Below are positions 23,876-34,099 of a stretch of DNA of 64,000 nucleotides, piece by piece. The stretch is taken from NCBI GenBank assembly GCA_036971715.1, contig JAVHJL010000005.1:62001-126000 (forward strand). The letters are read 5' to 3'. The stretch's first letter is position 1, and every line of letters starts with the position of its first letter. The DNA comes from Arthrobotrys musiformis (lineage: Eukaryota; Ascomycota; Orbiliomycetes; Orbiliales; Orbiliaceae). The notes under the pieces are model-generated. The model was given only the letters and a program-made list of their open reading frames with translations, was not told the DNA's origin and made no database searches. The translations under genes were made by a program, and so were the position numbers.

Positions 23876-24709
23876 CTATACCGCGGCGCCCCGTTCGTGG
23901 AGCATTCTTCTAATCCATTCTCTGGTCTCATTGTCTTTCACCTCTTCCAAATCCACCGTTTTGCCTGTACTAAGATTCAGTACCATCTCTCCCTCTCCAA
24001 TGTCTTCAAATGCCTTCTTCCCAGTATATAATTCCCATACAGAAATTGCCAAAGCATACCAGTCATCAGCCTCCGTAGGTGGTATCCATGTACTCTGCCT
24101 CATTTTATTACCACTCCAAGCTGTTAAATGTCCACCCGAAGTGTCTTCTATGAGATCTTGCCAAATCTGAACGCTTTCGTCTGCCGGCCGTGCCGATTTA
24201 AAGTCGCATAGACGTATTTTATGATCTTGGCAGATAACAAATCTCGAGAGACAGACATCCCCATGAACCAAGTTGTATTTTGTATGTAGCTCTTTCAAAA
24301 CCGCAATCATCTCAGTTTTGATTCTATTCTTTTCAGATTCATAAGCGGCTGCCTTAGCATCGGTTTTTTCGGACTCGATCTTAATTGTCTCAATGTAATG
24401 TTCGAGTGGGCGTGCAATTTCCATTACAAGACCCACTGGGCGAGGTTGGTTGTTCGGAGGCACATCGAATTTAACGAGACGGCCATGTACTTTGACGCCA
24501 CAATCACCCGCAAGTTCGGCCATTTCAACCTCCCTAGCCGCGGTGTAGTATTTTATGGCATAATCTTTGTACTTGTGAACTCTAGTGGACGTTCTCGGGT
24601 TTTGGTGAGGGAACAATGTGACCGTTTGTTTAAAGACTCTGTGACCTCGTTCAGGATGTATCTCAAAGAGATCGTCCAACGGGATATCGTTAGGTCCAAG
24701 CTGCATCAT
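23876..24709 (-). CDS. Degenerate protein-kinase-like protein
   Basis: Single exon, 277 aa. The protein kinase fold is visible but altered. K53 in YAIKYY fits the VAIK lysine and E60 or E62 the helix-C Glu. The catalytic loop reads HGD (149-151) and the usual Asn five residues after the Asp is R156. The DFG motif reads DFK (169-171). The EADDWYAL segment (213-220) fits helix F. No glycine-rich loop is evident. Asp151 and Asp169 remain, so weak activity or a purely binding role are both possible. The protein is cytosolic by appearance, without signal or membrane segments. It lies between two partial paralogues on the opposite strand. A TATA box 145 bp upstream supports expression. It could be an atypical fungal kinase of an expanded family; I cannot name one. 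Confidence 0.68.
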   Translation of the reverse strand: MMQLGPNDIPLDDLFEIHPERGHRVFKQTVTLFPHQNPRTSTRVHKYKDYAIKYYTAAREVEMAELAGDCGVKVHGRLVKFDVPPNNQPRPVGLVMEIARPLEHYIETIKIESEKTDAKAAAYESEKNRIKTEMIAVLKELHTKYNLVHGDVCLSRFVICQDHKIRLCDFKSARPADESVQIWQDLIEDTSGGHLTAWSGNKMRQSTWIPPTEADDWYALAISVWELYTGKKAFEDIGEGEMVLNLSTGKTVDLEEVKDNETREWIRRMLHERGAAV

Positions 24710-26349
24710 GAGATGTACAGAGTTGAAACAAAATGGTATTATTCAAAGAGGGTATGACTGGGATGTCGTTGTTGGGTGGAAGTCTGAAAGATATGAAGTA
24801 CGCGTGTTGTAGGGAAGATGGAGGGTACACGGAACAACCTGGGGCACAACGGAATTTATAGGCTCGTCCAGGATAGGCCAGCTCGAGAGATAAAATATTG
24901 CGCTAGATATTACGCGGATCAATTACAGATCTGCATCCTAGAAAATCCCAAAGTATTGAAGCAGATCGGTAGATAACAAAGCATTGCGAGATCTCGAGAC
25001 GGCCCTATATATATAACATAGAGAATTCGAACAAGCGTCAATACCGCCCCGCTTTCATCTCCCGTGTTTCCTCTTGAGAATTTCATAGAATAGGATACAC
25101 TAAATTATGAAGTAGGAATTATTAAGGGAAATGCGAATATACTAAGGCGCATCGATAGAGCCGACACCAAGTGCAATATTCGAATGTGGCACCCTCGATC
25201 CCGAGAGCTAGCAGCCGGGAAAAAACTAAAATTAATATGCCAGAGTAGCAACACTAATGGAAGCACCTATGATGTACTGAATTTACCAAACCGCTCAGTT
25301 TTAGTATATTTTTTCAAGGGTATGGCGTTATGTTGATTTAACAGCTTCGCGATTTGCATATATCTATCTATTCATAGCGCTGAGTACGTGCAGGCGCTCA
25401 ATAAAAAAACTGGGCAACAAATTCAACTCAAAAATACCACAAAGAGTTGTAAGGGTTTCATGAGTTGTAGCTACTCCTAAGCGCACCATACGCTTTGGAT
25501 CCATATATCAATATATCCTACAAAACAAGGCTTCATGAATTCCAATAATCACCCAAATATACCCCAACCTAGCGGGAGAAAGCCTTATTTCAGATGAACT
25601 TTGTATAAAGTGAAAGCTTTGGCGCCTTAAGGTCTACATGTTAGCTCGTGGAAAATCAATATGCAGTATCTCAGCATGCATGCATGACATATATCCAGCC
25701 AGCTTGAAATCTTGTAGCCTCGAATCCGGGAAATCTTGCCTAACAGGCAATGCGAGGTTTGCTTCATGATGCAAGCACCATGCATGTAGATGCCTTAGGC
25801 AAACGACAAATAACGGGCACGAGACTATATTTGCTCACTCCGGGGCATGTTTCTAAGTAGAGATATGAGCCCTAAGTCGGGTGCGAGGTCGAGAAGTGGG
25901 GATTAAATTAACTGCGAGGCCATGGCACAGCACACCTACCATGTCTTGTCCCGTACGATCTGGCACCTTATGATTCGACGTACAAGAGGCTCAACTCTAG
26001 CCCTCAGCCTTTCCGTTTAAATCTCTAAAAGACGGGGACCAACCTTACCCCAGCGATAGGTTTTCCAGCGCTGTAGTTCTTGCTTTCACACTACCACTTC
26101 AAACCTAAGGCTAATGGATTTTCAGCAAAGCGAAAGTCAATATATGCAATATAACATAAGAAAACCGACTTCGGAGTGGTCTCGTATCTCGTATCCAGAC
26201 CGCACAAAGACTAACTGCTTCGCGGATTTGGAGCCGTCAAAGTCACATTACTTGGGCCTTCTCCATATCAACCCATTGCTGTATATACCACGATACACAT
26301 ATACATTCCAACAATACGCGCAAAGGCCAGGAGAAATAATCTAGCCCAC
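24710..26349. other. Divergent intergenic region
   Basis: Shared upstream region of the kinase-like gene (-) and the 874-aa gene (+). AT-rich, no gene seen. Confidence 0.4.
24853..24860 (-). promoter_or_regulatory. TATA box of the kinase-like gene
   Basis: TATAAATT on the minus strand, about 145 bp upstream of the ATG at 24709. Confidence 0.4.
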
Positions 26350-28974
26350 ATGCCACCAGCCCCCAACCCGCAAGGCAGGGGATCCCGTTGGTGGTCGGCT
26401 TCCCAGCCTTCCGCTGAAGCAGACACAAAATGTCATGCATTTCACAAGGATGGTACTGATTGTTGGGAAGATGTGAACTTCCCCGGTGACAAATACTGCC
26501 TACGCAAAAGCTACAAACTTGCGGAAGCGAAATATGACGCAGTCGAAATCGAGGAAGGCGAGTCTGACATACAGAAAATTATAAAAAAGCTCGCTGCAGG
26601 CAGAGAAGCGGTGAGACTAAGGGATCAGGCCAACCGCCGATTTTACGGCCTGTCCGAGGATAACAGCGGTCATAATAGGTGGATCTTGAAGCTCCAAAAT
26701 AGTATCCAAAAGTTAGAGCAGAGTCCAGAACTAGTTCAATGGAGGCTAGATCTGGGGCGGCGGCGCGCGAACGACCAAAAACCAATACCAGCCCGATCCC
26801 TCCTGCAAACAGGACCAAAGCTTGCCGCAGAAGTGATTGTCCTCGAGCAAGGGCGGACGATACTTCCCCGTCGATCGCTCCACCAACCCAATCCAATAGC
26901 TGAGGTATTTCTGTTCAACAGCGTTAAGAGCAACGGCTTGGAGCCAAGGAGACCGATACTAAAGAAGATTTACGATCTGGCTCCCTCATTGAAGGCACAT
27001 CCTACCTCCACCACTGGGGAGACATCCGAAATGGGAGAGCGGAGTCCACGCGACGATATCCTCCGCTTTTTCCTCCGCGAGATCATTCTTCATAGAGGCG
27101 ACCCTAGCGAGATTTCCAGAGCCGTCAAATGCCAAAATATCAGTGCCTTCCTGCGATCATCGTCGAATGCAGAACTTGATTCGTATGTCACTATTTTCGA
27201 GGCATTCAAAGGCTTAAAGTTGCTCCGGAATTCGATGCCGAATTCGCTCCAAATCGAAATTATGCACTGCCTACGCGATGCTATTTGTGACTATATTTCA
27301 GACTCCCAACCCCCACCGTCGCCCATATATATAAAGCCAACTCTTTCTATACTCGGTGCTAATATTATTCTGGAGGGTACGTATCCGCACCGACGAATGG
27401 GTATTAGATTTTGGGACTGTCTTTGGACAAACTTTGAATGCGAGGTGCAAGGCGAATATCTAGATATATTTGCTGTTAGATTTAGAGATCTGATACAAGT
27501 CAAGGTTTTGGCGGCGCTGAGTAGGTACCGTTCATGGTGTCCCGACTACCCTCGCCCTGGCCCTTACAGGGAACCGTCTATCCAATATCTTTCTCTACAC
27601 CGCGCCCTTGTGATGCAGAGATTCGTCCCCATGGCAGAAGGCATCTATGATTATGACGAATCCTTAAAGTTCAAAACTGCAGGTTGCGAACTCACAAACA
27701 CAGAAAAAAGATGCTATATTTTAGGGAGAGTGTCTCTTTCGTCTGGAATGAGCTACCGCCTAGAACAAAAATTGACAAGAATGGTTGGAAACATCATAGT
27801 CCTGATATTCGACTCAGAAAAAGGATATGATGTACCCATGTCGCATACCTCTGGAGAGCCAGTTCCTTGGATCATAAGAAATCGGACGGTCCAAGTAGGT
27901 AGTCCTCCCTGCCTTGGCCCTTGGACAACCGTCCTTGATGCAAAATCCGTATTTCTCCAGGACGACTGTCGCCTAAAAAAGTTGCAAAACAGGTCACTAG
28001 CAAAGGACTACCTCGATTTTCTAATTATTGACAGAGACCCATGGAGGGGTTTTCAAATACTTCGGGAAGTAGCCGAAACCATATGTGAGCTTTGTGGCAA
28101 ACTTTCATACCATCAACTCGCACACGAAGCCATTCAAAACTATATTCCCAGTCATGAAACCACGCTAGATTTCAACGATGAAGAGAGTATCCATTATTTA
28201 GATGAATTCAGTCTTCAGGATGCAATTGACTTCCAAGGAGAGCCAATGCTTCGCTTCTCCTATGTGGAAAACCGTTCCCGATGTTGGGATACTACAGGCT
28301 CATTTCGCGATACTCTCGAGACTCGGGCCCAATATACAAAACAGCAAATTACGGGTCGCCTTGAGTCACACTCTATATCGGGGATCTTGTCGGATTTAGA
28401 AGCACACCAAGTCATCACGCCAATATTAGAATACGAGGTATTGGATACGAATAGCCCTCCCATAGTTGTGAAAGGTTCAGACGGGTTTGATGACCTTTAC
28501 TTCTGTTACACCTACGACATGTATCCCAAATACGAGCAAGAGGTCCTTAGATACACTGTCCGACGAAGGAAGGGCCTTTTCGAATTTGCCAAAGCCTATA
28601 AGAGATCTCATCCTGGGGGCGTGTTTGCGAAGGGAAGAATCAAAGTTCCGTATTGCGCATGGCCTCTACCGACTTCAGAGCTACCAGGCCTTGAATCTCT
28701 CAAATTTAGCACAAGACAAGGCTGCATATACAAGTGGAACCTGGTGCCGTTCGATCTACCCGGTGCTTCCCGCGCATGGCAACATTTCATTGATCAGGAG
28801 ATTAACGACCTGCTTCCATTCGTGTGTATTGTAGATACGACGGTATTGGTATGTGCTGACTCTTATGCGGCTGTGCAAAGTTGCCTCAAAGCTTTATTTG
28901 GGCTCGGGAGGAAACATAATATATCATTTTCCATCCCATCACCAGCCTTATGGACGAGAGATTTCGGCAGTTAA
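26350..28974 (+). CDS. Large protein with Cys-rich N-terminal domain and inactive reverse-transcriptase-like C-terminus
   Basis: One open frame of 874 codons. Residues 28-50 repeat the Cys motif of the 218-aa protein (C28-x9-C38-x11-C50; the final His is replaced by Lys). The charged helical part follows, with GREA, NRRFY and ILKLQ at matching places up to about residue 122. Residues 130-780 match nothing I know. Residues 785-862 look like Ty3/gypsy-type reverse transcriptase blocks 4-5: FSTRQG, a YKW, then PFDLPGA with WQHFI at standard spacing, and IVDTT where YxDD should be. The second catalytic Asp is Thr, so polymerase activity is not expected. No integrase, RNase H, gag or long terminal repeats are seen, so this looks like a domesticated or relic domain rather than a live element. 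A GTATGT at 28849 could start an intron that changes the C-terminus. Confidence 0.68.
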   Translation: MPPAPNPQGRGSRWWSASQPSAEADTKCHAFHKDGTDCWEDVNFPGDKYCLRKSYKLAEAKYDAVEIEEGESDIQKIIKKLAAGREAVRLRDQANRRFYGLSEDNSGHNRWILKLQNSIQKLEQSPELVQWRLDLGRRRANDQKPIPARSLLQTGPKLAAEVIVLEQGRTILPRRSLHQPNPIAEVFLFNSVKSNGLEPRRPILKKIYDLAPSLKAHPTSTTGETSEMGERSPRDDILRFFLREIILHRGDPSEISRAVKCQNISAFLRSSSNAELDSYVTIFEAFKGLKLLRNSMPNSLQIEIMHCLRDAICDYISDSQPPPSPIYIKPTLSILGANIILEGTYPHRRMGIRFWDCLWTNFECEVQGEYLDIFAVRFRDLIQVKVLAALSRYRSWCPDYPRPGPYREPSIQYLSLHRALVMQRFVPMAEGIYDYDESLKFKTAGCELTNTEKRCYILGRVSLSSGMSYRLEQKLTRMVGNIIVLIFDSEKGYDVPMSHTSGEPVPWIIRNRTVQVGSPPCLGPWTTVLDAKSVFLQDDCRLKKLQNRSLAKDYLDFLIIDRDPWRGFQILREVAETICELCGKLSYHQLAHEAIQNYIPSHETTLDFNDEESIHYLDEFSLQDAIDFQGEPMLRFSYVENRSRCWDTTGSFRDTLETRAQYTKQQITGRLESHSISGILSDLEAHQVITPILEYEVLDTNSPPIVVKGSDGFDDLYFCYTYDMYPKYEQEVLRYTVRRRKGLFEFAKAYKRSHPGGVFAKGRIKVPYCAWPLPTSELPGLESLKFSTRQGCIYKWNLVPFDLPGASRAWQHFIDQEINDLLPFVCIVDTTVLVCADSYAAVQSCLKALFGLGRKHNISFSIPSPALWTRDFGS

Positions 28975-29210
28975 ACCTCGACTCGTTGTGGGAAGGCGTT
29001 CGCCCTGCCCTCGAGGGCGCTATATTTGCGGGTACGGATAGGTACCGAAGCGGCGAGATCGATGAAAGCGGAGACATGCCACCGCCTGAACCCGAATGGA
29101 TGGCATACGCGAGAGGTGAACTAGGCGCTACAGATTCAGAGGCTCCGGACACGGACGAGATAGAGTCCGATCTAGATCGAGCTATAGCTAGGTATTTGTC
29201 CAGTCACTAG
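28920..29210 (+). other. Overlapping acidic reading frame, possible alternative last exon
   Basis: This frame is open from 28920 to the stop at 29210 and overlaps the end of the 874-aa frame. Its first ATG (28950) would give 86 aa, very acidic near the end (DSEAPDTDEIESDLD). If the sequence from 28849 (GTATGT) to 28970 (CGGCAG) is spliced as a phase-0 intron, the large protein continues into this frame and loses the residues after the IVDTT motif. A separate small gene or chance are the alternatives. Confidence 0.4.
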
Positions 29211-31552
29211 ACCTCTAACTTCTCAGCCACTATATGTAGGACCTTTGGTAATCAACGTAACGTAACCGGAAAGAATTAATGCTCCGTATACCCCTTTTAC
29301 GGTCGTGCTAAGGAATAATATAATAAAGCTAGTTAACTAGGGGGCATCACAATGGAACTATTTACGAAATGAGATACCAGCAAATACATGAACGCCAGGA
29401 GTCTTCATAACATCGACGTCCCGTGAAAAGAGTGTCATACGATACGATCAAAGGCTAATATCTCTCTACCTTTTCAGTCGTCCCTGTGGCTGATACCCAC
29501 AGGGGCAAACGACCGCGTGCCTTGATATCATGTTAAAACTCTAGCTATAGATACATACATATAAACCTCATATCGACTTCAAACACCCGGGGCCAATGGT
29601 GCCGTTGCGTGATTGCGGAGCTACCCACGTTGCAGATTGTATGAAAGGCTGGATTTAAGACCACAATTATAGGTCCTTCGTAATATTGCACCGTCTGAAA
29701 CTGACTCAGCAGGCGAGACTTTTTGCCGTTATAAAATTATAAAAGTTTATAAACCTTCTTTTTTATATCGGCGGTAAAATTATAAAGTGTAGTCTGGGGC
29801 ATTATTTTCTTTATCCTAAATCCTCTCATTACGATATAAAACCACTAGATGAGTGAAGATCTGATATATAAACCCCGTTTTTAAGCCATTGTATGCTCGG
29901 TGTACATATATCTGTATGCATCGAGGGGGTTAAACCGGCTAAAAGGACCAATATTTGTTGTAGTCCTCTTCCGTCGATTCAATTCTCTCACCCGTGGGTT
30001 TTCAATCGCCAGGAACGTGGTTCTGAAGCAAACCTTGTGCAACATTTCGCTGGACCGCGGAACAGTTGACGAATATGGGATCGCTAGAAAGGGTCGAGAG
30101 AGTTTAACCGGTCCCTTGCATAATGTCTGATTTGAGCCAGCGGGTTCGTTCGCAAATGCATACGCAGAAGGTTCGGATGCAACCACAAAGCCCTTCGCTC
30201 TACATTTCCATACAGGCTAAGAAAGTAGATTGCCTTACCAGTAACCGTTCCCACCGGTAGATTCCGAAGTATGGATTAACGTTTCCTGCAGATTGAAGGT
30301 AGCGAGCTACATGAAGGTTCCTGCCCAAAATATTTCTGTTCGAGAGGAATGTTTGTCGCTGGATAGTGTTTCAACCTCATCTCCAAGCTCGAAGAGGGCT
30401 CGAAGCCCACAAAATCCAGGCCATTGGCTCTACCCGTTCCTAGGCTTGAAACAGCTGGCCTACCGGATGGTTCCGTGAGCCGAAGAGCGAACATTCCCGC
30501 GACATCACTTGAGGCGTTTTTAGATTCTGGGAGGTCAAAGTGTTGAGGGAGAGTTCAAGACATCGGCGGCAGCATGCACAGTGTGTGGCCGCTCGTCCAG
30601 CCTCCATGAATCAGTCTATTACATATCTTAAATGTGGTCTGGAGCTCTTAAACGTTTGAGACCTGACCCGGGAGTTGTTTAAACTAGTTGCCGAAGGTCA
30701 ATCGGCGGATATGCATAGGCCGCTACTACGTAGCTACATACGTAAAGGGGCTTTCTCTCAACTTGAAAGTGGATCACAGATGAATGTTTTTATTATCCAC
30801 GACCTGCTGCGTGACCTCCAAAACTGCGATACTCGGATCCATACCCAAGGGGCGGTGGATCTTGAGACGAACCAGCGCCAGGCTGCAAGGTTTTTCCGTC
30901 CCCTCTCGCCGTCTGAGGCCCCGCCCTGAAAGGGGAATGAATTCCTTGTACGCAGATATGCATATGCTGACAGCACCAAAGAAACTTTACACTTTGTGAC
31001 GTCGTAGAATGGCTCGGGCTTGCAACTAAGAACTGGATACCCGCGCCTTTTGACCGACGGGTATCACATTGGAACACGTAAAACCAGTGGTATCGTGAAG
31101 CAAACTAGTAGCTACTTAGGGCTTGAGGTGGAATCGCACCCGAAATAGCCAAGCGACCCCACAAAAGTTCGATGCAATCAACGATGATTTCGCGACAAAA
31201 TAAAACCTCAAAGCAAGGTTATTCTAGCAAAGGAAATCGATTGATCCGAAGATAGGAGAAAAAACCCACGCCGCTTTGCTTTTTTGGGCTAGGGATGTTA
31301 TAAAATGTGTCATTGATTTGCACATTTCTGGCGATGTTGAACGGGACGCATTTGGCTTCAAAAACAAATCAAAAACAGCACGGACTTTCGAAAAGAAAAG
31401 AAAAAGCAGAAAAAGCACGAGTAATGCAATGCACCTTGACTAGCAGAAAAACGCCTCTTCAGAACCGTGTGATGACCTGTGGAAGCTATATCGACAGCTT
31501 GGATTTTAAGTGGTGGAAATCGAATCCTGTCAGATACGATGGAGATAAGCTG

Positions 31553-32290
31553 TCAACCAAGCAAGCAAGGGATGGAGAGCGACCTGCTTCGACGAAATTT
31601 CGAAAAGCGCACTGATTTCAGGTTTTGATCCCATAGCGCTGATGATACGATAGTACCCTTGGACATTCCCACTCTCCGAGATTTATGCCCCCCCAAAGAA
31701 GGCCAGATTTGAGGCACAGCTGCACGCGGCATATATTGAATCTTTTTTTGGCACATTAATGTTGGCATCGGCTTGTCAGGAACGGCATTGGGCTGGATTC
31801 TGGCCATGTGAAAAGCACGAAAGAGAGGAGGAAGCCGTCTGTTTGCATTGTTGGTTGATGTTGGGATTTGGAGGAGGAGTTGCTCTTGCGTATATCCCTG
31901 TAGATTTAAAACGTAAAGGGCTAAATGTTCGCCCATGACCAGCTGCAGGTTTTGTTCGGCATGTAAGTCATCGTTCTGTGGGAAGGTTGGAAGGTTGTGG
32001 GAACGCTCTTGATCGAGCTCGAGCGTGCAGAGGTTATTTCCGAATGTACGCAGCACACAAGACAAATAATTAGGCATGGGATATCAAAGACTGAGACATG
32101 TGGAGGCTGAATCTCCTGCTGTCCATTTAACAATGCCTCCCCACGCCGTTTGACTGTTTCGTTGATAGCAAAGAATGCCGACGAAAAGGGGGCGTCTAGG
32201 CTTTTCTCAGACCATGATGATGGCATTAAACTGGAGCTGGCTAGACTTGCCTGTCTCCCGAACCAGAGTTAGTAGCTGTCTGCCAAGCTG
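31553..32290 (-). pseudogene. Possible gene relic, unrecognised
   Basis: The longest open part (31553-32077, 174 codons) is preceded on the same strand and in the same frame by protein-like segments interrupted by two stop codons, extending to about 32290. That pattern suggests a decayed gene or an unspliced one. I recognise no family and cannot exclude chance. Confidence 0.2.
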
Positions 32291-34052
32291 GGGAATGGCG
32301 AATTTGTTCGATATATGGGGAATTGATACGGTATATTGCGCTATGATCCCTCTTCTGTGGCAGCTGTGCCTGTGCAGTTAGTGTCATTTTTGCTTTGGCT
32401 CGGTTCCCCACAATATAGTAGTTTAGATGCATGGAAGGGAGATGGGAGAAATGCTTGGTATTCCTTGGTGGAGGAAGGTGGAGAAGCCACTGAAAATGAA
32501 CAAAACGAACATTATCACAAGGGAAAAACTTCTACCACGTATCAAGCGGCCGGAGGTTCGAGGTGAGCCATGGCCAATTGCGAGACTCGGAACTCAAGAC
32601 ATGTCGACAAATGGTAATATATTATCTAATCGGATTGACCCAGCGAGCCTCGGGGGCAAAAAATGAATCTTGACAGCTCGCTCGTGGGAACGATTTTTAT
32701 TGGATGCTCTAGCTCAAGGATGGGCCAGGCCTGTCATGCATACATACTTCATACATGTATGTATATACATACATACCTTCATAGAGGTACCGCTACATAA
32801 AGGTCCATGTTCTCTGTGCATAAGTTTTGTTGTTAATGTGTTAGATTTCTTTGGCCCATACCGTTTATCAAACGGCTTTTCGGGACATGTTGACGCCTGT
32901 TAAATATAATACAAACCTCATATATAGCAAGATTCATAAAAACATGCATGCGAAGTTTTTTGGATGGTCCGCTCTAATTCTAACGATATCCGTGACCGTT
33001 CTACCGTAGGTTAATCTCGCATTCAAACAAGTTTCCTCGCGACATCGTTTATAGACTTCCCGAGTGTACCCCGTAGTTTTATCGATGGCTGCTGACTGTC
33101 TCCTAAACCCTTGATCAACAATAGAAGTGTGGAGAATTGTGACTTTGAGACCCTAGCGGCGTGCCATATATGCAAAGCACAGACTTGTTGTCGGCCATTC
33201 CACCGTGATTGCACCTGGGTCCGAAATAAAAAGTCATTGCAGGTGGAGTTTTAATTTTCTGAGGGGGCAGCTGCGGGAATCACCTGCCTAGGGGCGGGAT
33301 TCTGCGTTTTTTCTTCCTGAGGTGGTGGTTTAAATATCTTGTATTTCCTAGCGGCTCTGAAAGATTGGGAATACTTTTTTTTATCCGGCTCCTTTGTTGG
33401 AAAGTCTTGGAGGAAGTTCGATTTCAACCTGAATGTCGGGTATAGAGCACGGCTCTTCGGTACTCAACCGCCAGGTAACCGTCAACTAGTTGCAAAAAGG
33501 TTCGAAATAACGCCTTTTCGGTTATAGTTGGATGCACGTAAGTAAACGGTGGGCTTTCCTTTTATATCCCTGCAGCACCTTCAGGTTTTTCCGAAATCCT
33601 ACTTGTCTCCCCCAGACTTCGAAGCCTAAGATCAATTGATCAACACTCGAACTGTGCCAATAGCTTCCCCCTCATAAGCACTTGCACGTACATAGTATAT
33701 ATGCGTTTGCACTTGATCCCGAGATGAATCTTTTTTGGTAATATTTCCGGCGTGGTTCCATGTATATTTGCTTGTGAATGTTGAAGGTTCGAGGCAAAAC
33801 CGTCGCGGTGTCGAAATTTCGGAGCCAGTCGTTTTTCTGACGTCTCCTTAATTTCGATTAACATTTTAGTCCGTGATTTTTTGTTCAGGGTCTGGCGAGC
33901 AGAAAAGAACATCACAGGATCGACTTGCCCCCATCTGCGATGCATTTCGCACATTCCTTTTCGTAAACATATCTTCCCCGCCCCGCCCCCTTCAGTCCGG
34001 GTGCAACCTCGGTCGTAGACCTTCGGTCTTTTCGCACTCAGTAGATTTTATT

Positions 34053-34053
<1 letters not shown>

Positions 34054-34099
<46 letters not shown>
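34054..34099 (+). repeat. 46-bp poly-T tract
   Basis: Uninterrupted T run, followed by CTTCACAG and a short GTT repeat. It could be a retroposed poly-A tail in reverse orientation or a simple slippage tract; no attached element is recognisable. Confidence 0.85.

Noticed and set aside
26350..29210. A live LTR retrotransposon
   Set aside because: The RT-like part lacks the YxDD Asp pair, and no gag, RNase H, integrase, LTR or target duplication was seen near it.
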